From the NCBI RefSeq assembly GCF_009739465.1, contig NZ_WHOM01000045.1:295983-359982 (forward strand): a stretch of DNA of 64,000 bases, read 5' to 3'. Shown here in pieces: positions 44,368 through 51,056 of the stretch (positions are counted from its first letter, which is position 1; each line of letters opens with the position of its first letter). The notes below the pieces were generated by a model. It was not told the DNA's origin. It made no database searches and saw only the letters and a program-made list of their open reading frames with translations. The translations under genes and the position numbers were made by a program. The stretch is from Streptomyces apocyni. GTDB lineage: Bacteria > Actinomycetota > Actinomycetes > Streptomycetales > Streptomycetaceae.

Positions 44368-45057
44368 TTACCTCTCGCGGTCGAACAGCTCCGGGCGGCA
44401 CAGGAACGGATACCCGGCCGCCTCCTCCGCCGCCGCGTCGGCGTCCCCGGCGCGGATCGCGGCCACCAGCCGTGCGTGGTCCATGTGGTTCTCCGGGCGC
44501 AGTTCAGCGCCGACGTCGTCGCGCAGCCAGGCGCGCAGTACGTCCCCCAGGTCCGCGTAGAGCGCGGTGAGTACGTCGTTGTGGCTCGCGGCGACCACGG
44601 CGAGGTGGAAGGTCGAGTCGGCGTCGACGAACGCCTCCCGTTCGCCCGCTGACCAGGCCGCCTCACGGCGCTCCAGGAGGACGTCGAGCTGCGACAGTTC
44701 GCGTTCGGTCCGGCGCTCAGCGGCGAGTTTCGCCGCGGTGGACTCCAGTGTGGAGCGCAGCTCGGCGATATGCGCCGGGTCGGCGTCGGCGAAGCGGCGG
44801 TGCATCACCCCGGCCAGCTCGCTGGTCGCCACCACGAAGGTGCCGGAGCCCTGGCGGATGTCGAGCAGTCCGTTGTGCGCGAGGGCACGTACGGCCTCAC
44901 GGACCGTGTTGCGGGCCACCCCGAGCTGCTCTACGAGTTCTGGCTCGGTCGGGATGCGCGAGCCGACCGGCCACTCACCCGAGGTGATCTGCTGTCGCAG
45001 CTCCGCGATGACCTGGTCGGCGAGCGCGGAGCGCCGGGGAGATGTCAGAGGCGGCAT
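44368..45057 (-). CDS. GntR/FadR-family transcriptional regulator
   Basis: A 229-residue regulator. The winged HTH occupies about residues 10-70 (ALADQVIAELRQQITSGEWPVGSRIPTEPELVEQLGVARNTVREAVRALAHNGLLDIRQGSGTFV). The FCD effector domain follows to residue 215, with the metal-ligand pattern D(x)nH...H in FVDADSTFHLAVVAASHN. It is divergent from an MFS exporter gene; the gap holds palindromes fit for FadR-type binding. It probably represses the transporter and itself. Confidence 0.92.
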   Translation of the reverse strand: MPPLTSPRRSALADQVIAELRQQITSGEWPVGSRIPTEPELVEQLGVARNTVREAVRALAHNGLLDIRQGSGTFVVATSELAGVMHRRFADADPAHIAELRSTLESTAAKLAAERRTERELSQLDVLLERREAAWSAGEREAFVDADSTFHLAVVAASHNDVLTALYADLGDVLRAWLRDDVGAELRPENHMDHARLVAAIRAGDADAAAEEAAGYPFLCRPELFDRER

Positions 45058-45136
45058 GGGGTTTCTGGTTCCTTCTCTAGGGCCGACGGAGAACCGGACC
45101 GAATCGATCGGATCGACCGGGTCCCATGAGAACCCG

Positions 45137-45160
45137 TTGGACAACCAATCATCCCATGAT
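45137..45160. promoter_or_regulatory. Adjoining palindromes in the GntR-MFS gap (operator candidates)
   Basis: TTGGACAACCAA (45137-45148, arms TTGG/CCAA) abuts ATCAT-CCC-ATGAT (45148-45160). The first fits the FadR-subfamily pattern of short half-sites around a 4-bp centre. Both lie 40-63 bp before the MFS start and 80 bp before the regulator start. Confidence 0.65.
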
Positions 45161-45199
45161 TCTATGATGGCTCTTATGGCGCACGAGGAGACCCCCACG

Positions 45200-46447
45200 A
45201 TGATCACCCCGCCGCCCGTCAGCGGCGACGGGCCGACTCGGGCGCCCGACCCGTCCGCGTGGCTGATCCGGCTGTTGATCGTCGGCATCGTCCTCGCCGC
45301 CCTCAACCTCCGTCCCGCCATCACCAGCCTCGGCGCCCTCCTCGCGGACGTCAGGGTCGGCCTCGGGATGAGCGGCAGCACTGCCGGACTGCTCACCTCG
45401 GTGCCCCCACTGTGCTTCGCGATCTTCGGCGTGATGGCGCCACGACTGGCCCGCCGCTGGGGTCCGGCCGCCGTGGTCTGCGCCGGGATGGCCGCGATCG
45501 CCGTGGGCGTGCTGGTCCGGCCGTTCCTGGGTGGCGCGGCCGGTTTCCTCGCCGTCAGCGCGGTGGCCCTGATGGGCATCGCCGTCAGCAACGTCCTGCT
45601 CCCCGTGGTCATCAAGCGCTGGTTCCCGGACCGGATCGGTCCGATGACCGGCCTGTACTCGATGGCCCTCGCACTCGGCACCGCCGCCGCGGCCGCTGCC
45701 ACCGTCCCCCTGACCCGGGCGCTGGGCGGCTCCTGGCGGCCCGGGCTCGCGATCTGGTCGGTGCTCGCCGTACTCGCCGTACTCGCCTGGATTCCGCTGG
45801 TACGGCACCGGGGCACGGCCCGCTCCGAGGCCGCCGTAGGGAACCGGGACCCGGCCGGAGTCATCCGCATCACCCGGAGCAGGACCGCCTGGGCGCTCGC
45901 GGTGTTCTTCGGGCTGCAGGCCACCTCCGCCTACATCGTGATGGGCTGGCTGCCGCAGATCTACCGCGACGCGGGCGTGCCCGCGAGCACGGCCGGAGTG
46001 ATGCTCGCCGTCACCATGGGCCTCGGTGTCCCGCTCTCCTTCGTGCTGCCGAACGTCGCCGCGCGGATGAGGAACCAGGCGCCGCTGGCCGTGGGCCTCG
46101 GCCTGTGCGGCCTCACCTCCTTCGCGGGGCTGTACGCCGCCCCCGCGTCCGGAGCCTGGGTCTGGACGGTCCTGCTCGGCGTGTCCATGTGTACGTTCCC
46201 GCTCGTCCTCACCCTGATCGGGATGCGCGCGCGGACCGGCGCCGGGGTGGTGCGGCTCTCGGCCTTCGTGCAGAGCACCGGCTATCTGATCTCGATCCCG
46301 GGGCCGCTGCTCGTGGGTGTGCTCTACCAGCACGGCGGCGGCTGGGAGGTGCCGCTGATGTTCATGGCGGGACTGATGGTGACGCAGATCGTGCTCGGGT
46401 TCATCGCGGGCCGTAACCGCGTGGTCGAGGACGAGTGCCAGGCCTGA
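45200..46447 (+). CDS. Major facilitator superfamily transporter (CynX/NimT-like)
   Basis: A 415-residue 12-helix MFS protein. RLLIVGIVLAALNLRPAITSLGALL, FGVMAPRLARRWG and NVLLPVVIKRWFPDRIGPMTGLYSMALALG mark the CynX/NimT (cyanate or nitroimidazole transporter) branch. The substrate is unknown. GAGGAG nine bases before the ATG at 45200 is the best start; ATGs at 45164-45176 give a longer form. Regulation by the divergent GntR protein is likely. The stop-codon region (CAGGCCTGA) recurs twice within 35 bp downstream. A 38-residue membrane protein follows. Confidence 0.92.
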   Translation: MITPPPVSGDGPTRAPDPSAWLIRLLIVGIVLAALNLRPAITSLGALLADVRVGLGMSGSTAGLLTSVPPLCFAIFGVMAPRLARRWGPAAVVCAGMAAIAVGVLVRPFLGGAAGFLAVSAVALMGIAVSNVLLPVVIKRWFPDRIGPMTGLYSMALALGTAAAAAATVPLTRALGGSWRPGLAIWSVLAVLAVLAWIPLVRHRGTARSEAAVGNRDPAGVIRITRSRTAWALAVFFGLQATSAYIVMGWLPQIYRDAGVPASTAGVMLAVTMGLGVPLSFVLPNVAARMRNQAPLAVGLGLCGLTSFAGLYAAPASGAWVWTVLLGVSMCTFPLVLTLIGMRARTGAGVVRLSAFVQSTGYLISIPGPLLVGVLYQHGGGWEVPLMFMAGLMVTQIVLGFIAGRNRVVEDECQA

Positions 46448-46522
46448 CTCGCGCCTAACCCAGGCCTGGCCCAGGCCTGACCCCGGGTGCTCCGTGCTGG
46501 GCCGTGGTGCGAGACTGTCCGC

Positions 46523-46639
46523 ATGCCTGTCCTTGACCCGAACCCCCAGAACGGCCAGAAGAAACTGCTGATCGTCTTCGGCGCCATGCTGGCCATCACG
46601 GTCGTCATCGGCGTCATCGCGACGATCGCCTCGCCCTGA
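46523..46639 (+). CDS. SGM_5486-type transporter-associated miniprotein
   Basis: A 38-residue protein, MPVLDPNPQNGQKKLLIVFG then one hydrophobic helix (AMLAITVVIGVIATIASP). It matches the streptomycete SGM_5486 family, known only for lying beside an MFS gene. It lies 75 bp after the transporter on the same strand. I infer a single-pass accessory subunit or stability factor. The last 12 bases and stop codon are the first copy of a 15-bp triple repeat. Confidence 0.8.
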   Translation: MPVLDPNPQNGQKKLLIVFGAMLAITVVIGVIATIASP

Positions 46640-46672
46640 TCGGCCTCGCCCTGATCGGCCTCGCCCTGATCC
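46628..46672 (+). repeat. 15-bp triple tandem repeat containing the miniprotein's stop codon
   Basis: GCCTCGCCCTGATCG is present at 46628-46642, 46643-46657 and 46658-46672 (last base changed). The first copy encodes the final residues ASP and the TGA of the miniprotein; the others repeat the same codons and TGA in frame. Confidence 0.92.
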
Positions 46673-46698
46673 GCGGCGCCTCGCACGCCGCACGGCCC

Positions 46699-46730
46699 AT
46701 GGTGGTGCTAGCACCACCATCCCCTAGGGG
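46699..46730. promoter_or_regulatory. Two adjoining CTAG-centred perfect palindromes
   Basis: A perfect 22-bp palindrome (46699-46720, half-site ATGGTGGTGCT, centre CTAG) directly abuts a perfect 10-bp one (CCCCTAGGGG, 46721-46730). The pair lies 121 bp before the small gene at 46851 and 27 bp after the triple repeat. It is likely an operator rather than a terminator, as no hairpin loop is left at the centre. Confidence 0.6.
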
Positions 46731-46850
46731 GACAGTGTCAGGGTCAAGTGGGTGGGACACCGGATGGGTTGGGGACGTCGCATTCCGTAGGTTCGAGATG
46801 TGCCACGAAGACGCGGCACCACGACGCACTTGAACCCTCGCGGAGGCGAC

Positions 46851-47063
46851 ATGCCGACCCGGACGCACACCCGGTCGATCCCGCGGCCCCGGGCCGGCAT
46901 CGAGGTCAGGCTGCCGTGGTGGGGCATCGCCCTGCCGGTCATCGCCTTCGCCGTACTGCTCACCCTGCTCATCCACCCGGTTGACGCCCAGGCCGCGAGC
47001 GCCGACCCCTCGGTCAGCCAGCTCGTGGAGCATGTCCAGACGGCGCTCAGCCCGGCCCCGTGA
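46851..47063 (+). CDS. Small single-pass membrane or secreted protein
   Basis: A 70-residue protein with a basic N-terminus (TRTHTRSIPRPRAG), one hydrophobic segment (LPWWGIALPVIAFAVLLTLLIHPVDAQA) and a 24-residue tail SADPSVSQLVEHVQTALSPAP. It is either a signal peptide with a short mature peptide or a membrane-anchored miniprotein. GGAGG precedes the ATG at 46851. It lies 76 bp before the SixA-like phosphatase. No family recognised. Confidence 0.75.
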   Translation: MPTRTHTRSIPRPRAGIEVRLPWWGIALPVIAFAVLLTLLIHPVDAQAASADPSVSQLVEHVQTALSPAP

Positions 47064-47139
47064 GCTGCCTGTCACCCATGCAGGCGGACCCCGTCAACTC
47101 CCTGCGCCCCCTGGTCCGTTTCGTGCGAAGCTGGGTCAC

Positions 47140-47685
47140 ATGAGCGTCGCAGCGTCTTCCGGGGGGACAGCCCCCGGACTTCCCGTATCCCGCACGATCG
47201 TCCTTCTCCGGCACGCGAAGGCTGACTGGCCCCAGGTAGCCGACCACGAGCGGCCGCTCGCCGATCGCGGCCGTCAGGATGCCCCCGCCGCCGGCCGCAG
47301 ACTGGCCGAGAGTGGTATCGACTTCGATCTGGCCCTCTGCTCGACTGCCGCCAGGACCCGCGAGACCTGGAAGCTGGCCGTCCAGGAGTTTCCGCAGCGT
47401 CCCAAGACCGTCTACGAAGAGCGGATCTACGACGCCTCGCCCGGCGAGCTGATCACGGTACTGAACGAACTACCGGAGGACGCGCTCCGCGTCCTGGTCA
47501 TCGGTCACAATCCGGGGATGGAAGGCCTGGCCGACGTCCTGATCGGGGCGTCGGAGGGCGATGCGCTGGCGCGGATGACCCGGCGCGGCTTCCCGACCTC
47601 GGCCATGGCGATGCTCTCGTTCCCCGGCCCCTGGAAGGCCCTGGAGCCCGGCACCGCGACCCTCTTCGACTACTGGGCACCCTGA
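47140..47685 (+). CDS. SixA-like histidine phosphatase
   Basis: A 181-residue protein of the histidine phosphatase (phosphoglycerate mutase-like) superfamily. IVLLRHAKADWPQ carries the RH(G/A) motif with the phospho-acceptor His25; CSTAARTRETW and VIGHNPGMEGLA supply the other conserved Arg and His. The domain size and HAK motif match SixA, which dephosphorylates phosphohistidine on HPt or PTS proteins. The ATG at 47140 follows a weak GAAG. A bidirectional terminator separates it from serB. Confidence 0.92.
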   Translation: MSVAASSGGTAPGLPVSRTIVLLRHAKADWPQVADHERPLADRGRQDAPAAGRRLAESGIDFDLALCSTAARTRETWKLAVQEFPQRPKTVYEERIYDASPGELITVLNELPEDALRVLVIGHNPGMEGLADVLIGASEGDALARMTRRGFPTSAMAMLSFPGPWKALEPGTATLFDYWAP

Positions 47686-47703
47686 GAACCGGTCCTCTAC
47701 GCA

Positions 47704-47733
47704 GCTGAGGGGCCCGGCATCGGGCCCCTCAGC
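47704..47733. terminator. Bidirectional terminator between the SixA-like gene and serB
   Basis: Perfect 13-nt arms GCTGAGGGGCCCG (47704-47716) and CGGGCCCCTCAGC (47721-47733) around GCAT lie between the two convergent stops, 19 bp from each. Confidence 0.88.
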
Positions 47734-47752
47734 GTGATGCCGTGCCGAGCGC

Positions 47753-48970
47753 TCAGTCCTCTGTCGCCGCCTCGACCTCTTCCACCTCTTCGCGGGTGAC
47801 GCCCAGCAGATAGAGCACGGCGTCCAGGAAGGGGACGTTCACCGCGGTGTGCGCCGCCGCGCGCACCAGTGGCTTGGCGTTGAAGGCGATCCCGAGCCCA
47901 GCGGCGTTGAGCATGTCGAGGTCATTGGCGCCGTCACCGATCGCGACGGTCTGCGCCAGCGGCACCCCGGCCTCCGACGCGAACCGGCGCAGCAGCCTCG
48001 CCTTGCCCGCCCGGTCCACGATCTCGCCGGTGACCCGGCCGGTCAGCTTCCCGTCGACGATCTCGAGCGTGTTGGCGTGCGCGAAGTCAAGCCCGAGCCG
48101 CTCCCGGAGATCGTCCGTCACCTGGGTGAACCCGCCAGAGACCACGCCCACTTGGTAGCCGAGACGTTTCAGCGTACGGATCAAGGTGCGGGCGCCCGGT
48201 GTCAGCCGCACCTCGCTGCGTACCTTGTCCACCACCGAGGCGTCGAGCCCCTCAAGCAGCGCCACGCGGGCGTGCAGCGACTGCTCGAAGTCCAGCTCCC
48301 CGCGCATCGCGGCCGCCGTCACCTCGGCGACCTCGTCCTCACACCCGGCGTGCGCGGCGAAGAGCTCGATCACCTCGTCCTGGATCAGCGTCGAGTCGAC
48401 GTCCATCACGATCAACCGCTGAGCGCGCCGGTGCAGCCCGGCCGAAACCACCGCGACATCCACGCCGAGCACCGAGGCCTCGGTGGCGAGCGCGGTACGC
48501 AGCAGCCCGGTCTCCGCACCGGACACGGCGAACTCGACGGCCGTCACGGGGTACTTGGCGAGCCGGAAGATCCGGTCGATGTTGCCCCCGGTCGCGGTGA
48601 TGCACGCGGCGATCGAGGCCGTCGACTCAGCGGTCAGCGGATGCCCGAGCACGGTGACGTGGGAACGCCCCACACCGCGCGGTCGGTTGTCGCCGATACC
48701 CGAGATGATCTCGGCCTGCATCCGGAGCGAGTCCGCCCAGCTGTGGATGGTGGACCGTAGTTCGCCCGCGCTCCCGGTGGTCGGCTCGGTGACCAGTGCG
48801 CACAGCACTATCCGGCCACGTGTGACGACCTGCTCCAGGTCGATGACGTCGACGGAGAAAGCGGCCAGGGTGTCGAAGAGGCCAGCGGTGATCCCGGGCC
48901 GGTCCTTGCCGAAGATCTTGACGAGAAGAGTGGGGACATCAGCGGTGTCTGTGGGCTGCGATGCGCTCAT
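47753..48970 (-). CDS. serB: Phosphoserine phosphatase SerB with N-terminal ACT domain
   Basis: Final enzyme of serine synthesis. The 405-residue product has an ACT-type region (residues 12-90, LLVKIFGKDRPGITAGLFDTLA), the usual regulatory domain. A second ACT-like segment follows (HVTVLGHPLTAESTASIAACI), then the HAD phosphatase: RLIVMDVDSTLIQDE (catalytic Asp), VGVVSGGFTQ and TVAIGDGANDLDML. The actinobacterial enzyme has this two-ACT form. The ATG at 48970 is the start. It lies 109 bp after the streptophobe gene on the same strand. Confidence 0.95.
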   Translation of the reverse strand: MSASQPTDTADVPTLLVKIFGKDRPGITAGLFDTLAAFSVDVIDLEQVVTRGRIVLCALVTEPTTGSAGELRSTIHSWADSLRMQAEIISGIGDNRPRGVGRSHVTVLGHPLTAESTASIAACITATGGNIDRIFRLAKYPVTAVEFAVSGAETGLLRTALATEASVLGVDVAVVSAGLHRRAQRLIVMDVDSTLIQDEVIELFAAHAGCEDEVAEVTAAAMRGELDFEQSLHARVALLEGLDASVVDKVRSEVRLTPGARTLIRTLKRLGYQVGVVSGGFTQVTDDLRERLGLDFAHANTLEIVDGKLTGRVTGEIVDRAGKARLLRRFASEAGVPLAQTVAIGDGANDLDMLNAAGLGIAFNAKPLVRAAAHTAVNVPFLDAVLYLLGVTREEVEEVEAATED

Positions 48971-49079
48971 GGTGATCCCACCGTATCGGGCCCCGCGCCG
49001 TGGACGGCGACCCGTCCCACCTGCCGGACCCACCCCCACCCGATCTTCACCCACCACGCCGCACCCAGCCGCCGACGCG

Positions 49080-50813
49080 TCAGCGGCGTCCCCCCGGCCC
49101 TCGCCGAGGCGGCGGCCCCTCCTCCGGAGGCGGCGGGGGCGGGGGAGGTGGAGGTGGAGGCGGCACGGGCCAGGCCTTGCCGCCGCGCCCTCGGGCAGGC
49201 CGGGGCGGCGGAGTGACGGGACCGGCCACGGTGGGCGCGCTGGACACGTCCGGCGGACGTGGGTACGGGCGGCGGCCCCCGTCCCCGCCGGAGGGCGGCC
49301 GCAGATACGGGTTGGTCTCGTCGTTCGCCGGGCGGTAGGGCGGCGCCGGGTTGTACGGACCCGCCTCCGGCGAAGCGGTCGGAGACGGCACCGCCGCACC
49401 CCGCTCCGGGCTGCCCCCGGCCAACGGCGCGACCCGCCCCCCGGCCACCCCGGCCCCGTACGCCAGGAGCGCCCCGATCTCCCCGGCCCCCGCGCCCCAC
49501 GCGGCCCCCAGCGGCAGCGCCGCCCAGAGCTGGCCCCGCAACTCGACGGCGGCCCCGAAGGCGTCGACGCCGAGAACCGAAAGCGAGGCGTCCGCCGACA
49601 CCCGGGTCAGCCACACCAGCAGCGGCAGCCCCAGCGCCGTCACCCCGCCGAGCCGCACCGCGCAGCGCCCCGCGAACCCCGCCGCGCCCTGGCCTCCCAG
49701 CGGCGTACGCACCGCCGTGAGCACGCCCGCGAGGAGCATCAGCAGCGCGGCCGCGACCGCGAGGAGCCACACCCGGCCGTCGAGTTCGGCAAGCCGCGCC
49801 AGCGTCACGGGATCCTGCGACGACGAGCTGAGCAGTTCGTCAAGCGGACTGGGCAATACGTGCACGAGGGCACCCGACGCATGGCCGTCCCGCGGTACGA
49901 AGAGGCCCAGCGGCACCCCCAGCCAGACGCCGTTCGGCGCCCCGAGCAACGCCGCCCCGGCCACCCGGCGCGGATGGTCGTCGCCGGTCATCGCGTACGC
50001 CGCGGCGGCGAGCCCGGCGACCACCGCCATCAGCAGCACCGCCACCAGCGCCGACGCGGCCGGTCGCAGCACCCGGTGTACGGCCTCTCCCCAGCGCGGC
50101 AGCGGCGTACGGCGGGAGGCGAGCAGCGCGATCAGCAGCACCCCCAGCACCCACACGGCGCCGCCGACCAGCGAACGCGCCATGTCGACCGTAAAACCGA
50201 CCGAGGCCTCGGCCTCGATCAGCTCGGCGATCCGGTCCGGTAACAGTCCGCCGATGTCGCCCAGACCATCCGGCAGCCGGTCCGCGATGCCGTCCGGGAG
50301 GGCCCCTCCGTCCGGCACCACGCCGTCAGCCACGCCGTCCGTGAGCGTGTCACCGTCAATCGTGATGATGTCGTGACCGGCCCAGGCGAGCCCGGCGATC
50401 ATCCCCAGGAACAGGACGGCCACCGCCCCCACCCGCGCGGCGAGTTCCGCCCCGGAGACCACCACGCCCGCTGCCCGCAGGGACCGCAGAAAGAGCCAGC
50501 CGAGCAGCAGCGCACCCGCGAGACTCACCCCCAGCGGCGTCACCTCGATCGCCGTCGTGGCCTCGGCTCCCCGGAGCCCGTAGGCGGACACATCGCCGGA
50601 TGGGGTGACAGAACCCCCTGCGCCGAGCACCACCACGGCGGCGGTCATCGGCCCCAGCGCCGCCGTGGCATCGGCGTCCAGCAGACGCAGACCGAGCGCC
50701 GCGACCCCTGCCATCCCGACGAGCGCCCAGCTCACCGCCGCGACCGCGGCGAGTACGACATCGCCCCACGGCACCTTTCCGCCGGTGCTGGTGTCGCCCG
50801 CGCCCCTCCGCAT
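49080..50813 (-). CDS. Streptophobe-family integral membrane protein
   Basis: A 577-residue protein with about eleven membrane helices over the first 470 residues, typical of the streptomycete streptophobe family, which has no known function. Between helices there is a hydrophilic repeat-like segment DGVADGVVPDGGALPDGIADRLPDGLGDIGG, probably extracytoplasmic. The C-terminal 110 residues are cytoplasmic, disordered and end in a run of 15 prolines and EEGPPPRRGPGG. Such proline tracts may slow translation and call for EF-P. The ATG is at 50813, near the divergent FHA-ABC gene. Confidence 0.88.
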   Translation of the reverse strand: MRRGAGDTSTGGKVPWGDVVLAAVAAVSWALVGMAGVAALGLRLLDADATAALGPMTAAVVVLGAGGSVTPSGDVSAYGLRGAEATTAIEVTPLGVSLAGALLLGWLFLRSLRAAGVVVSGAELAARVGAVAVLFLGMIAGLAWAGHDIITIDGDTLTDGVADGVVPDGGALPDGIADRLPDGLGDIGGLLPDRIAELIEAEASVGFTVDMARSLVGGAVWVLGVLLIALLASRRTPLPRWGEAVHRVLRPAASALVAVLLMAVVAGLAAAAYAMTGDDHPRRVAGAALLGAPNGVWLGVPLGLFVPRDGHASGALVHVLPSPLDELLSSSSQDPVTLARLAELDGRVWLLAVAAALLMLLAGVLTAVRTPLGGQGAAGFAGRCAVRLGGVTALGLPLLVWLTRVSADASLSVLGVDAFGAAVELRGQLWAALPLGAAWGAGAGEIGALLAYGAGVAGGRVAPLAGGSPERGAAVPSPTASPEAGPYNPAPPYRPANDETNPYLRPPSGGDGGRRPYPRPPDVSSAPTVAGPVTPPPRPARGRGGKAWPVPPPPPPPPPPPPPEEGPPPRRGPGGRR

Positions 50814-51056
50814 CAGGACCCCCCGGCAGATACCACAGATACCGCAATGTCCCCTTGACGCATGATCCGTATGCAGTCATGGGTGCTTACTACTCTCCGG
50901 GCGGATATCTGAACAGTCAACGGGGCGTGCGGAAGCGCCGGTAGCCGGTTCTGGCAAGGCCCGACTTTCGGACAGAGGGCTCTGCCTGAAATAGTTCCCC
51001 ACGATGTTCGACATCCCTAGACTCCCCGTGATGGGGCAACCTCGGGGGACAACGTA

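Noticed and set aside
48483..50243. Long plus-strand frames opposite serB and the streptophobe gene
   Set aside because: Low-complexity Arg/Pro/Ser products with no domains, antisense to well-supported genes.
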